64,000 bases of DNA from Teredinibacter turnerae (GCF_037935975.1 NZ_CP149817.1:2108001-2172000), one strand, 5' to 3'. Positions 37,717 to 46,958 are shown, counted from the stretch's first letter. Made by a program: numbers and translations. Notes: generated by a model not told the origin, from the letters alone.

Positions 37717-38682
37717 ATGTCCGATTATCTCGTCGCGGCACTCTACAAATTCGTTTCCCTCCCTAATTACGAAAGCCTTCGCGAGCCGCTTATCGATTTC
37801 TGCCAGTCTCGCCAGATAAAAGGTACCCTGTTGTTGGCTGCAGAAGGTATCAACGGCACGGTTGCGGGCACGCCAGAGGCTATTCAGGCTTTGCTGGAAG
37901 AATTGCGTCGACAGCCGGGTCTCGATGGACTTGAGCACAAGGAGAGTGTCGCAACCGAGCAGCCTTTCTATCGTTTGAAAATAAAGCTCAAAAAAGAGAT
38001 TGTGACGATGGGAGTGGAAGGCATTGATCCCAACCTGGTGGTGGGAACTTACGTAGCGCCTGCCGAGTGGAACGCCTTGATCTCCGATCCGGACGTTACG
38101 GTTATCGACACGCGCAACGACTACGAATATGAGATCGGTACCTTTCGCGGTGCGGTGAACCCCAATACCCAAAGCTTTCGACAGCTGCCGCAGTATGTGG
38201 CTGAGAACCTTGACCCTAATACGCACAAAAAGGTCGCCATGTTTTGCACCGGCGGGATTCGCTGCGAAAAATCGACTGCGCTGATGAAACAGATGGGGTT
38301 TGAGGAGGTGTATCACTTGCAGGGCGGCATTTTGAAATACCTGGAAGAAGTTCCGGAAGGAAATAGCCTGTGGGACGGCGAATGCTTTGTGTTCGACAAT
38401 CGCGTATCGGTCAAGCATGGCCTGGAGGAGGGCAGCTACGAGCTGTGCCATGGCTGCCGCTTCCCCATAAACGAAGCGGACAAACGGTCTGACAAGTATA
38501 TTAAAGGTGTCGCCTGTCCCCGATGCTATGATGAGCAGACACCGGAGCAGCGTTCGCGGTTCCTGGAACGCCAGAAGCAAATGGAGCTGGCGAGCCGCAA
38601 GGGTGAGTTACACATCGGAGATCGCGCGGACATTGCTAAAAGTCGCACCACGCAAGGCACGCCGTCCGCAGACGGAGAATGA
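37717..38682 (+). CDS. trhO: tRNA uridine(34) hydroxylase TrhO (YceA, rhodanese-like)
   Basis: A 321-residue protein of the TrhO family, which hydroxylates uridine 34 of certain tRNAs using oxygen. The N-terminal acylphosphatase-like domain ([34 protein letters not shown]) precedes a rhodanese domain with [18 protein letters not shown] and catalytic Cys177 in [12 protein letters not shown]. The Cys-rich C-terminal region has ELCHGCR and ACPRCYD. ATG 37717 gives the family N-terminus; an upstream in-frame start at 37696 is less likely. Its stop overlaps the next start by 4 bp. Confidence 0.95.
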   Translation: MSDYLVAALYKFVSLPNYESLREPLIDFCQSRQIKGTLLLAAEGINGTVAGTPEAIQALLEELRRQPGLDGLEHKESVATEQPFYRLKIKLKKEIVTMGVEGIDPNLVVGTYVAPAEWNALISDPDVTVIDTRNDYEYEIGTFRGAVNPNTQSFRQLPQYVAENLDPNTHKKVAMFCTGGIRCEKSTALMKQMGFEEVYHLQGGILKYLEEVPEGNSLWDGECFVFDNRVSVKHGLEEGSYELCHGCRFPINEADKRSDKYIKGVACPRCYDEQTPEQRSRFLERQKQMELASRKGELHIGDRADIAKSRTTQGTPSADGE

Positions 38683-39293
38683 CTACGACTTTGGGTTACA
38701 CGGTTTTATCGGCGCCGAGTGTGTTGGAAATTGAGGAAAAGCGCAGCCGGTTTATTTGCCTGCTGTCGCCAGTGCAGAACAAAGCAGATATTCAACCTGC
38801 GCTGGATTGCGCACGCGAGCTGTATCCAGCTGCCAACCACTATTGCTGGGCGTATGTGATCGGCGATGCGTACCAGCCCAAGTGGGTCGCTGCGAATGAC
38901 GATGGTGAGCCTTCTGGTACGGCGGGGCGCCCGATGTTGAATGTGCTCCAGCAACGGGAGGTAGGGGACATCTTAGCGGTCGTTGTTCGCTACTTTGGCG
39001 GCGTTAAGCTTGGCGCAGGCGGCCTAGTGCGAGCGTATAGCAATGTCACGAGCCAGGCCTTGGATGCCGCGCAACTCAAGACTGTGTTGCCAATGACGTC
39101 GCTCACTGTGATCATCGATTACGCCTATGAAAACGTATTGCGCAATAAGCTAGCGGCACTTGGCGGCACGCTTGAAGACGTGTCTCATGCGGAAGCTGTG
39201 CGTTGTAAAGTGAGTGTTCCGAGTCAGTTCGCGGCTGAGTTTTGCGCGTGGCTTACCCGACAAACCTCCGGCAAAAGCATTATCGAAACCTGA
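38679..39293 (+). CDS. yigZ: YigZ/IMPACT family protein
   Basis: A 204-residue protein with the UPF0029/IMPACT N-terminal domain. Typical motifs are [43 protein letters not shown] and [23 protein letters not shown]-terminal ferredoxin-like DUF1949 domain follows. The family is linked to translation or proteolysis control, but the bacterial function is uncertain. The start overlaps the trhO stop (ATGA), so the two are translationally coupled. Confidence 0.9.
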   Translation: MTTTLGYTVLSAPSVLEIEEKRSRFICLLSPVQNKADIQPALDCARELYPAANHYCWAYVIGDAYQPKWVAANDDGEPSGTAGRPMLNVLQQREVGDILAVVVRYFGGVKLGAGGLVRAYSNVTSQALDAAQLKTVLPMTSLTVIIDYAYENVLRNKLAALGGTLEDVSHAEAVRCKVSVPSQFAAEFCAWLTRQTSGKSIIET

Positions 39294-39484
39294 TCCAGCC
39301 CCTCTACCTTCGCGCCCGTATAGCCCGTTTAGCCCGCTAGGCTCCAATTTGAACTCATTGGATGGGGCTCGTACTTCACCGTGAAAACCCGGGCGTAAAT
39401 AGCGCCTGCCGAAAAAATAGTAACCGCTGCTGGCACACCGCTGCTGGTATCTTGCCGCTAATTTACCTACACTGCTCACTTGAT

Positions 39485-39505
39485 AAACAAGACGACCGGT
39501 CACAT
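39485..39505. promoter_or_regulatory. TetR-type operator upstream of the tetR-like gene
   Basis: AAACAAGACGACCGGTCACAT with the palindromic core GACCGGTC, 10 bp before the TetR start. It matches two further sites at 40297-40335 ahead of the next gene, which suggests autoregulation and control of both genes by this TetR protein. Confidence 0.7.
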
Positions 39506-39515
39506 AGTGATAGAT

Positions 39516-40082
39516 ATGAGTAAACGCGAAGCTAAAAAGCTAGAGATACTGTTATCCGGGCTCGACGTTATGAAGCGCAAAGGCTACAACGGTACTAGCG
39601 TGAAAGACATCGTTGATGCGGCCGGGGTGCCCAAAGGATCTTTTTACAATTATTTCGAGAGCAAAGAGGGCTTTGCTCTGGATGCCATTGACTACGCGGC
39701 CGAGAAAAATTTTGAGTCTTGCGACAGCGTGTTCCGGTCGCAAAGACCGGCGGACGAGCGGATCACAGCGTTTTTCGAAAACGGTGTGCTCAAAGCGTGC
39801 GAGTGCGATTTCAAAGTGGGTTGTTTTCTGGGCAATATGTGTCAGGAAATGGCGGACTCCAGCGACCTTATACGAGTGCGTCTAAAGCGCGTGCTCGATC
39901 GTCAGACTGAGATGATAGAAGCTGCCCTTGTCGACGGCGGTATGTCGCAGTCAGTCGCTGCAGTGCGCGCGGAATTCCTGTTCAATGCCTGGGAGGGTGC
40001 GCTCATGCGTGCAAAGTCGTCCAAAAGTCGTGCGCCTTTAGATGCATTTATGGAGGTGATACCTTCTGTTTTGGCGCATTGA
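39516..40082 (+). CDS. TetR-family transcriptional repressor
   Basis: A 188-residue regulator. The N-terminal helix-turn-helix is clear: VMKRKGYNGTSVKDIVDAAGVPKGSFYNYFESKEGFALDAI. The C-terminal ligand domain (AFFENGVLKACECDFKVGCFLGNMCQEMA) resembles the TetR_C group found in AcuR/NemR-like regulators that respond to electrophiles, with several Cys residues that could sense reactive compounds. ATG 39516 is chosen over an upstream TTG at 39480, which would place the operator inside the coding region. Regulates itself and the LpxR-like gene if the shared GACGACCGGTC sites are its operators. Confidence 0.88.
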   Translation: MSKREAKKLEILLSGLDVMKRKGYNGTSVKDIVDAAGVPKGSFYNYFESKEGFALDAIDYAAEKNFESCDSVFRSQRPADERITAFFENGVLKACECDFKVGCFLGNMCQEMADSSDLIRVRLKRVLDRQTEMIEAALVDGGMSQSVAAVRAEFLFNAWEGALMRAKSSKSRAPLDAFMEVIPSVLAH

Positions 40083-40296
40083 TTTAAAAGTGTGTATTTC
40101 GGTATCACTTTAATTTGATTATCGCTATGTTTTAATCTCTCCAACGTCACAACAGCTCGAGTGTGAGAATCAAGTCACCGAACGAGCGGTGTGTATTCGG
40201 CCCAAGGCCGACTTCTGTTTATCGGGCAATTCTGCCCGCGTGAATCCGTAAATTTATCGATCACCATCTTTTGGCCCGTAGGTCACAATGGTGAGT

Positions 40297-40313
40297 AAGA
40301 CGACTGGTCATAT
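40297..40313. promoter_or_regulatory. TetR-type operator, copy 2 (one mismatch)
   Basis: AAGACGACTGGTCATAT, the same element with one C-to-T change in the core. It ends one base before copy 3, so the two sites are in tandem with a 18-bp period, upstream of the LpxR-like gene. Confidence 0.7.
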
Positions 40314-40314
40314 A

Positions 40315-40335
40315 AAACAAGACGACCGGTCATAT
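40315..40335. promoter_or_regulatory. TetR-type operator, copy 3
   Basis: AAACAAGACGACCGGTCATAT, identical to copy 1 through the core and 11 bp before the start of the LpxR-like gene, immediately ahead of its TTGGAG ribosome-binding site. Binding here would block transcription or initiation. Confidence 0.72.
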
Positions 40336-40346
40336 TTGGAGTGGTT

Positions 40347-41453
40347 ATGACAGTATCAATCTCGAACAAGGTGCCCGGAATCAAGCGCACGCTGGCTGGT
40401 CTCGGGGTGTTGTTGATGCTGGCGACATGGGTGTCTCATGCGGCAGCAACTAATGCGGTAACCCCGCCGGCGGAGCAATCGGCGCGTTTGAGTGCCGCCG
40501 ATGGGCGACTACTCAGTGAGCGGGGGCGTTGGTATCTCTCTTTCGACAACGATCTTTTTGCGCCGAAAAATCGCGATCAGGACTATACCTATGGGATTAA
40601 TTTCGCGTACACCTCTGATTCAATCGGCAGGCAACCACTGCCAGAGCTGCTCGCGCATTTAGATGACTCCCTGGGGTTGGAAGGTGAGCGTAGAGCAAAA
40701 ACGCTGGAGTTCGGGTTGTATGGTTTTACGCCGGCCAATGTGGAGTCGAGTGAAGCTGATCAAGAGGATCGGCCGTATGCGAGCCTGGTGTACGTATCGA
40801 CAAGCAGCGAGAGTATGGACTGGACTAATCAAGTGGTGCTCCGCTCGCAGTTGACCCTGGGGGTGCTCGGGCTTGACCTGGTTGGTAACGTTCAAAATCT
40901 GACTCATCGCACAACAAATGGGACAGAAGCAGGTGGTTGGTCGCATCAGATTTCTGATGGCGGTGAGCCCACGTTTCGTTACAGCCTTGCTCGGCAACAG
41001 CTGGTTGAAACCGGGCTGCTCCACACGGAACTGAAACATACACTGGCGGCATCGGTGGGCTACCTGACAGAAGTATCATGGAGTCTGGGGGTTCGCACGG
41101 GGAACATCAGTACCACCTGGCACAGCTTTAAGCCAGAGGTAAAAAATTATGCGGAGTCGCTGGCGAGCCAAAAAAGTAAAACCCCGGAAAATTATTTTTG
41201 GGCGGGAATCAGTGTCAAAGCGCGCGCGTACAATGCCTTTTTACAAGGCCAGTTCCGCGAAAGCGATGTGGTGTACACCTTCGATGAGCTGAGGCCGTTC
41301 GTGCTCGAAGCCTGGGCCGGCTATACCCACGAATTCGCCAGTGGCTACCACATCAACTATGGCTTGCGCGGCCACACCTCGGAAATTCGCGAGGGCAAAG
41401 GGGACCGCAATGTCATTTGGGGTGGAATCATGGTGGGCAAAAGCTTGATTTAA
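40347..41453 (+). CDS. LpxR-like outer-membrane protein (DUF2219, lipid A 3'-O-deacylase family)
   Basis: A 368-residue outer-membrane beta-barrel. A signal peptide (about residues 10-36, LAGLGVLLMLATWVSHAAA) is followed by the LpxR hallmark YLSFDNDLFAPKNRDQDYTYGINFAY, where the Asn-Asp pair is catalytic in known LpxR. The second hallmark is QNLTHRTTNGTEAGGWSHQISDGGEP, giving the catalytic His and the GW-Q-EP motif. The protein ends in an aromatic-rich barrel strand, although the last residue is Ile. Known LpxR removes the 3'-acyloxyacyl chain of lipid A. TTGGAG precedes ATG 40347. TetR control of such a gene is inferred from the operators. Confidence 0.82.
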   Translation: MTVSISNKVPGIKRTLAGLGVLLMLATWVSHAAATNAVTPPAEQSARLSAADGRLLSERGRWYLSFDNDLFAPKNRDQDYTYGINFAYTSDSIGRQPLPELLAHLDDSLGLEGERRAKTLEFGLYGFTPANVESSEADQEDRPYASLVYVSTSSESMDWTNQVVLRSQLTLGVLGLDLVGNVQNLTHRTTNGTEAGGWSHQISDGGEPTFRYSLARQQLVETGLLHTELKHTLAASVGYLTEVSWSLGVRTGNISTTWHSFKPEVKNYAESLASQKSKTPENYFWAGISVKARAYNAFLQGQFRESDVVYTFDELRPFVLEAWAGYTHEFASGYHINYGLRGHTSEIREGKGDRNVIWGGIMVGKSLI

Positions 41454-41598
41454 TTCGCCGGAGGACGTTGGGTGCGGCGCTGAAATTCTCGCGGTAGGTA
41501 TGGCAATTAGTTTCGGTAGTCTTCACCCAAGCTGACCACAACTTTACCTGGATATAGCACAATAGGCGTTTGTTTCTTGAATATGTATGCGGTGATAC

Positions 41599-42567
41599 AT
41601 GAGTTTTGAATCCAGTGCCGAGCGAATTGTCCGCTGCTGTTGTGAGGCTATAGCGCAAGGAGAAGAGTCCCTGTGGTTGACCACGGTGTTGCGCACATGG
41701 GGCAGTTCTCCGCGCCCACCAGGTGCGATGATGTTGTGGTCGCCATCGACAGGCGCTGTAGGTTCCGTGTCTGGCGGGTGTGTGGAAGAGGACTTGTTCG
41801 CCAGATTTAATCGAGGTGAATTTTCGCGCGCTACGCCCAGCCGTTTCATCTACGGTGGCGGGCAGCCCTCGGGTGGAGTCGCCATTCGCTTGCCGTGCGG
41901 TGGTGAGCTTGAGCTGTTGATCGAGCCCATCACCAGTGCTCAACTGACGCTCTGGGAAGCACTGTCGCAACGCCTCTTGGCGCGAGAGCCAGTGTGGCGA
42001 CATGTTAGTCTGGTTACCGGGCAGTGGCAGTTAGCAAGCGGGGGCGAGCCAGGCGCCAGCGAAGCCTTTGTGTCTATTCTATTGGGGCCAACCCGCAAAC
42101 TATTAATTATCGGCGCTAATGCGGTCGCAGCATGCTTGGCTGATATGGCGCGTGCGTTGGATTTTTACGTCGAAGTGTGTGATCCGGGCGAAATCACTGA
42201 CCCGGTGTTTCGCAGCGGTGAACATCGGTTGCGGAAAACCTACCCAGACGGTTTTATTGCACGGGAGTTCGGCGACACGAACTGTGCGATCGTGGCTGTT
42301 TCGCACGACCCCAGGTTGGACGATATGGCGTTGCTGGAAGCGCTACCCAGCAACGCTTTTTATATCGGTGCTATGGGGTCGATGCAGTCGTCAATCGCGC
42401 GACGTGAACGCCTACAGAGTCTCGACATCACTACGTCGCAATTGCACAAGTTGCGCGCGCCTATTGGAATCGATATCGGAAGTAAAACTCCCCAGGAAAT
42501 TGCGCTCAGCATTGCCGCAGACCTCGTCAGTCACTACCGGTCGGCGTCGCCAGAGGTTGGCAGGTAG
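41599..42567 (+). CDS. XdhC/CoxI family protein
   Basis: A 322-residue molybdoenzyme maturation factor. The N-terminal XdhC/CoxI domain has VLRTWGSSPRPPGAMML and SVSGGCVEEDL with the conserved Cys; the C-terminal Rossmann-like XdhC_C domain has LLIIGANAVAACLADMARALDFYVEVCDPG and IGAMGS. Known XdhC binds molybdenum cofactor and helps insert the sulfurated form into xanthine dehydrogenase-type enzymes. It lies 2 bp ahead of a MobA-like nucleotidyltransferase. No molybdenum hydroxylase is in the window. Confidence 0.9.
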   Translation: MSFESSAERIVRCCCEAIAQGEESLWLTTVLRTWGSSPRPPGAMMLWSPSTGAVGSVSGGCVEEDLFARFNRGEFSRATPSRFIYGGGQPSGGVAIRLPCGGELELLIEPITSAQLTLWEALSQRLLAREPVWRHVSLVTGQWQLASGGEPGASEAFVSILLGPTRKLLIIGANAVAACLADMARALDFYVEVCDPGEITDPVFRSGEHRLRKTYPDGFIAREFGDTNCAIVAVSHDPRLDDMALLEALPSNAFYIGAMGSMQSSIARRERLQSLDITTSQLHKLRAPIGIDIGSKTPQEIALSIAADLVSHYRSASPEVGR

Positions 42568-42569
42568 CA

Positions 42570-43148
42570 ATGGCGGACGTGCAAGTGCTGGTTCTGGCAG
42601 CGGGCCGATCCTCGCGTTTTGGCAGCCAAAAGCTGCTTCACCCGTTAACCCCGTCGAGCTCAGTCTTGGGTGAGACATTGTCTCAGCTTGCCATTTTAGG
42701 CACCTCTGTCGGAGTGGTTTGCTCACCGGATAATCCGGGTGTTATTGATCTTGCCAAAATTTTTGGCTGTGAAAGTCTGGTGTTCCCGGAGGTATCTCCG
42801 GGGTTGGGCGACTCGATTGCCTTCGGTGTAAGCAAAACATCTCCACAGCAAGGGTGGCTGGTATGCCTGGCTGATATGCCCTGGATCAAAGCCGCAACCT
42901 ACGCAAAAATTGTTGCCCGCGCACGAGGTTCTGCTGAGCAAAATTCCGCGATAGTAGCGCCACAGTTTCAAGGGCAGCGTGGACACCCGGTATTTTTTGG
43001 GGTGAACTATCGCAATTCGCTCGAGCGATTGACTGGGGATACAGGCGCTAAATCTATTCTCGGAAATCATTCTGCGGCAGTGGATTTTTATGAACTGGAT
43101 GACCCTGGCATATTACGCGATGTCGACGTGCCATCGGACATTCGTTGA
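42570..43148 (+). CDS. MobA/MocA-like molybdenum cofactor nucleotidyltransferase
   Basis: A 192-residue NTP-transferase with VLVLAAGRSSRFGSQKLL at the N-terminus, the nucleotide-binding signature, LVCLADMPWI in the middle and GQRGHPVFFG near the end. This matches the MocA/MobA-like group that adds CTP or GTP to molybdopterin. Context with XdhC favours MocA (CTP, cytosine dinucleotide) but the sequence alone cannot decide. The 3' end overlaps the convergent methyltransferase-like gene by 61 bp. Confidence 0.85.
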   Translation: MADVQVLVLAAGRSSRFGSQKLLHPLTPSSSVLGETLSQLAILGTSVGVVCSPDNPGVIDLAKIFGCESLVFPEVSPGLGDSIAFGVSKTSPQQGWLVCLADMPWIKAATYAKIVARARGSAEQNSAIVAPQFQGQRGHPVFFGVNYRNSLERLTGDTGAKSILGNHSAAVDFYELDDPGILRDVDVPSDIR

Positions 43149-44416
43149 TTATCGGGTTCTCGCGTCTGCTCAAATATCAATTCAACCAGTCCTTGGCGCA
43201 TGCCTGTACTAAACAAGTGCGTGCCGCAGATTCGCCAACCAGGAATTAATTTCATAATTGCTGACGTGGTGAGCGCTGGCGTTTCGCGATCGACCTTACG
43301 TACCTCCTGCACTCGGTATCGGCTGGCGGCGCTGATCGTAAACTTAAGGGGGTACTCGGGTATTTTGTTGCCCAAATACGACAGCACTATCAGTTTTGTG
43401 CCTTTGTGGCAGTGGGGTTCCAGACGCTCACCTATGGCTTTGAGCTGATGGATATCACAAAAATTCAGTGAATCCCAAAATACAACGGCATCGAACACAA
43501 GATTATTTTTAAAACGCAGCGCTTGATCACTTATTCCGGAGGGTTGTGCCACTTTATCTGCGCGCTGAGTGTAGTTCCGCCAGCGGAGCGAAGATGCTAA
43601 ATCCTCTGTATAAACCTCGTTAAACCGGGACCGCCAAAAATCCATATTGTGTGAAGACTTGCTTCCCAGGTCGAGTATTTTAGACTCTGGCGTAACTTGT
43701 TTAAGCAGCCATTCCAATGATGGCGAATAATACGTGTTGTCCCGTTCGCCATTGTCTTTCGAATTTTTAAGTGCAGATTTGGGTCGGTCTGACGTTGTTA
43801 TTTCTGTGCTGGCAATAAATTGCTTGCGCTGCGATACATCGGGCTGAAATCGCATAACCTGTTCACTAATGCCGCGAAGCATGCCAATCTCGTTCATCAG
43901 GTTATTGTGCAGGTAATAATCCGGTAACCTTTTTAGCAGCTGGGCCGTTTGATGGTTTGGTATTTTTCGTGGTGCAAGGTCCGTTACGGTTAATTCCACG
44001 TGGTACTGATCGATAATTTGAAATCTTGCCGGTAGCGGAGGAATATTTTTACCCAGGTAACGAATTGCGTGCATTAGCGTGTTGGGGTGGCACCAATTGT
44101 TTAACTTGAGAAAAAGTGCCGCTATCTCGTCAAGAGACAGGTAATTGAGTATATCCCAGGTGAGAATGACCTCAAATTTCTCGTTGGAAGCGTGATTAAG
44201 CAGGTACTTATCTAATTCGGTGGCGAATCCTGAAGCCCTGCCAGTATGTTCTTCCTGAATAAAATCGTTGAAGTTTTCGAAATGAACCTTGCAGCTCAGT
44301 TTGGAAAAAAAATTAAAGTTAGCCGCGACCATCGGCCCCAGATCAAGAATTCGATTCTTATTGGAGGATTTGATTTCGTTGTAAACGGCGGTGAGCCCGG
44401 GTGCCCGGTGTCGCAT
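43088..44416 (-). CDS. Protein with two tandem methyltransferase-like domains
   Basis: A 442-residue soluble protein with an apparent internal duplication. Each half has a Rossmann-like SAM-binding start (NRILDLGPMVAANFNFFSK at about 20 and SKILDLGSKSSHNMDFWRSRF at about 245). Each then has an acidic strand and a W-D-(I/S)-LN motif (VILTWDILNYLSL and AVVFWDSLNFCDI), and a conserved YLGKNIPPLPARFQI or YLGNKIPEYPLKFTI segment. The SAM loop D-L-G is kept, but the following Gly pattern is weak, so catalysis is uncertain. Substrate unknown. It lies just downstream of the bactofilin gene on the same strand, separated by a hairpin. Confidence 0.6.
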   Translation of the reverse strand: MRHRAPGLTAVYNEIKSSNKNRILDLGPMVAANFNFFSKLSCKVHFENFNDFIQEEHTGRASGFATELDKYLLNHASNEKFEVILTWDILNYLSLDEIAALFLKLNNWCHPNTLMHAIRYLGKNIPPLPARFQIIDQYHVELTVTDLAPRKIPNHQTAQLLKRLPDYYLHNNLMNEIGMLRGISEQVMRFQPDVSQRKQFIASTEITTSDRPKSALKNSKDNGERDNTYYSPSLEWLLKQVTPESKILDLGSKSSHNMDFWRSRFNEVYTEDLASSLRWRNYTQRADKVAQPSGISDQALRFKNNLVFDAVVFWDSLNFCDIHQLKAIGERLEPHCHKGTKLIVLSYLGNKIPEYPLKFTISAASRYRVQEVRKVDRETPALTTSAIMKLIPGWRICGTHLFSTGMRQGLVELIFEQTREPDNQRMSDGTSTSRNMPGSSSS

Positions 44417-44433
44417 GGTTTCTACTTATTGGA

Positions 44434-44462
44434 AACACCAGCTCAACGAATGAGCTGGTGTT
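44434..44462 (-). terminator. 12-bp hairpin after the bactofilin gene
   Basis: Perfect inverted repeat AACACCAGCTCA/TGAGCTGGTGTT with a 5-nt loop, 12 bp beyond the bactofilin stop. There is no U run on the minus strand, so it may attenuate or protect RNA ends and not fully stop transcription. Confidence 0.6.
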
Positions 44463-44473
44463 GATCGGGAAAA

Positions 44474-45076
44474 TCAGGTTGGGTCAGACGGTTTTGGTTT
44501 CTCGGCTGGGGTTGGTGCAGGCTCAGTTGGTGGTGTTTGCTTGCTCGACGAGTTGGACAGCGAAATGCTGGTGATTCCCTGCAGTTTGTCTTTGTGCTGG
44601 TCGACATCCATATCAATAGATCCGCGGAATTTCGCGCCATCTTCAAGGATTACACGCTCAGCGACCACATTGCCTCTAACGTCACTCGATTTAAGGATGG
44701 AGATACGCTCCTGCCCAAATAAATCGCCTTCTACCGTGCCTTCAATAGTCACGGTTTTGGCTAACACGTTAGCGCGTACCGTTCCCTCTGCACCAATAAT
44801 GAGGGAATGATTTTTTAAATCGATGGTACCGTCCACTTGCCCCTGAATGAGCAAGTCCTCTTCGCCGACCAATTCACCTTTAAAACGAATTTTGGAGCCA
44901 ATAACGGCTCTTGGCGAATCGTTTGAACCCAGAGGAGGGCGTGAGTGTGAATGGGGGTCGCTAGATGGGGATGGCATATTGGGGGAGGGTGGGGACAAGG
45001 GGCTGGCCGTCATGAAATCACCTTTAGGTCTGTCGCTGGAAGGTTTATTGGTATCACTACTTTTAAAACCGCGCAT
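44474..45076 (-). CDS. Bactofilin family cytoskeletal protein
   Basis: A 200-residue polymer-forming cytoskeletal protein. The central right-handed beta-helix (about 60-155) has the repeating hydrophobic pattern VIGSKIRFKGELVGEEDLLIQGQVDGTIDL ... LIIGAEGTVRANVLAKTVTIEGTVEGDLFG. Disordered Pro/Ser-rich tails flank it on both sides, as in known bactofilins. Family members organise cell-shape or polar assemblies at the inner membrane. AGGAG lies 8 bp before ATG 45076. The possible partner is the downstream methyltransferase-like gene. Confidence 0.88.
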   Translation of the reverse strand: MRGFKSSDTNKPSSDRPKGDFMTASPLSPPSPNMPSPSSDPHSHSRPPLGSNDSPRAVIGSKIRFKGELVGEEDLLIQGQVDGTIDLKNHSLIIGAEGTVRANVLAKTVTIEGTVEGDLFGQERISILKSSDVRGNVVAERVILEDGAKFRGSIDMDVDQHKDKLQGITSISLSNSSSKQTPPTEPAPTPAEKPKPSDPT

Positions 45077-45784
45077 TAAACATCGTCTCCTGACAACGGT
45101 TGGCTACTATTAACGCTCATTTTTTCGTGGTACCTGGAGTAGCCGCGATCTAGGGTTGCCTTTAGCCATTGAGGCGATAACTGTGCTTGCGTTATAAATT
45201 TTATTAGCGGGTACTGCTAAATCAAACCGTGCGGCACTTAAATTCGAAAAACTATGACTAATTATATGTACGACATTTACCTACGAAAAAATGAACGTTA
45301 CTAGGCTCCAATCTAGTTATGGAAGCTTAAAATTTCGATACAACGTATTTACAGCCAATCCTGGCCAACCTTTCCAGCAGCTGTCGCTGGAGCTTCATGC
45401 TTGCATAAGCCTATCTTTAGCAACGCTGGCCCAATAGTCAACGAAAAATTCCTATTCTTGCGACTGGGATGCGAAAACCCGGTCGGTATTCGTCACTAAA
45501 TACATTAGCGTTGAATTTTCAGCCGTGTTAACAGGCCCTAGTTAAAAAAGCCATGTTAATACCGCTTTCTTACAGTTTTAACGCGTTTTTATTTTATATC
45601 TTAATATCGAAGTGCTCGAAAGGCAGGATGCACTATTTTGCTACCCCAATTGTATTGAGCGCTGACAAATGCAATTTACTAGATATTTTTTGATGAATAT
45701 TGTCGAAGAGTGGCGCGATAAATTGAAGATAGGCGCGAACGAGTCTTCAATTGTGTGCAATAAAATGCATATAAACGCGCATTT
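45077..45784. other. Long A/T-rich intergenic region between bactofilin and pspF
   Basis: 708 bp upstream of the leftward bactofilin gene and downstream of the leftward pspF gene. I see no gene in either strand above 40 codons with family character, no tRNA and no clear terminator for pspF. A small RNA or leader is possible but unsupported. Confidence 0.4.
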
Positions 45785-46837
45785 TTAATCGCTTAGCAAA
45801 TGATATTTTTTTAATTTTCCGCGAAGCTGGTGATAGCTAAGGCGTAATAATTTTGCTGCTTCACGCTGATTAAATTGCGCTTTTTGCAGAGCTGAACGCA
45901 AACAGTCCTTTTCCTGCTGTTGCAAATGCTCTTGTATGTCGAGCGGGAATTGATGAACGCTGGGCTGGGGGGCTGCAGGGATCACAGCTGCTGGCGATTC
46001 CGTGTGCGGGGTAGTGGATTGCTGGGGAACCCTGTTAGCTTGCGGTTCGAGTGGTGCGAAAGGCGAATCAAATGGGTCGAACAAAATATCTTCTATCGGA
46101 TCTTCATTGTCGCCATGGCGGTAAATACTACGTTCTATCACATTTTTGAGTTCACGGACGTTCCCCGGCCACTGATACTCTTCAAGCAACATACGCGCTT
46201 CGTGACTGAAGCCGGTGAAAAGAGGGCGCTGAAGTTCCTTACACATGTTCAGCGCATAGTGTTCAGCAAGCAACACAATATCCTCTTGTCGCGCTCGCAA
46301 TGGTGGCAGCGTAACTACGTCGAATGCGAGTCGGTCGAGCAGGTCGTGACGGAAACGCCCCTTATCCGCGAGCGTGGGCAGGTGTTCATTGGTCGCCGCA
46401 ACCAGGCGCACATCCACCTCTATTGTGCTTGATCCGCCCAGACGTTCAAACTCGCCATATTCGATAAAGCGCAGAAGCTTTTCCTGGGTCTGTAGTGACA
46501 TGGTTGCCAACTCGTCCAAAAACAGCGTCCCACCGTCGGCGCGTTCAAAGCGGCCGATATGCTTTTTGCTCGCTCCCGTAAAGGCTCCAGCCTCATGGCC
46601 AAAGAGTTCTGATTCTAAAAGTTCCTGATTGAGCGCGGCGCAGTTCATTTTGACCAGCGGCCGACTCCACCGCTCGGACAAAAAGTGCAGTCGTTCTGCA
46701 ATCAGCTCTTTGCCCGTACCCCGCTCACCAACCACCAACACGGGACGATTGAGTGACGTCAGGTGCGACACCTGCTCGAGTACCTCCAGAAAGCTATTGG
46801 ATTCGCCAATGAGTGTTTTTGTGTGAGGGTTGGCCAT
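45785..46837 (-). CDS. pspF: Phage-shock operon activator PspF
   Basis: A 350-residue sigma-54 activator. The AAA+ domain (about 10-235) has Walker A GERGTGKE, the sigma-54-contact loop GAFTGA, Walker B TLFLDELATM and the sensor residues. There is no N-terminal regulatory domain, the hallmark of PspF, which is held inactive by PspA. A linker leads to a C-terminal Fis-type helix-turn-helix (NQREAAKLLRLSYHQLRGKLKKY). It is divergent from pspABC with the sigma-54 promoter between them. Confidence 0.93.
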   Translation of the reverse strand: MANPHTKTLIGESNSFLEVLEQVSHLTSLNRPVLVVGERGTGKELIAERLHFLSERWSRPLVKMNCAALNQELLESELFGHEAGAFTGASKKHIGRFERADGGTLFLDELATMSLQTQEKLLRFIEYGEFERLGGSSTIEVDVRLVAATNEHLPTLADKGRFRHDLLDRLAFDVVTLPPLRARQEDIVLLAEHYALNMCKELQRPLFTGFSHEARMLLEEYQWPGNVRELKNVIERSIYRHGDNEDPIEDILFDPFDSPFAPLEPQANRVPQQSTTPHTESPAAVIPAAPQPSVHQFPLDIQEHLQQQEKDCLRSALQKAQFNQREAAKLLRLSYHQLRGKLKKYHLLSD

Positions 46838-46911
46838 ATTTGCTACCTGTTGGTCGATTAGGCCAAATAATAGCAGTATGCTGCGAGCAGAAAAACAGTT
46901 GTTTCGTTTGT

Positions 46912-46933
46912 ATTATAAAATATCTTTTATAAT
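46912..46933. repeat. A/T palindrome upstream of pspA, candidate PspF or IHF site
   Basis: Perfect inverted repeat ATTATAAAA/TTTTATAAT with a 4-bp spacer, 26 bp before the sigma-54 -24 element in the pspF-pspA divergent region. Confidence 0.6.
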
Positions 46934-46958
46934 CAATGACTTATAAGTTTGTTATTAG

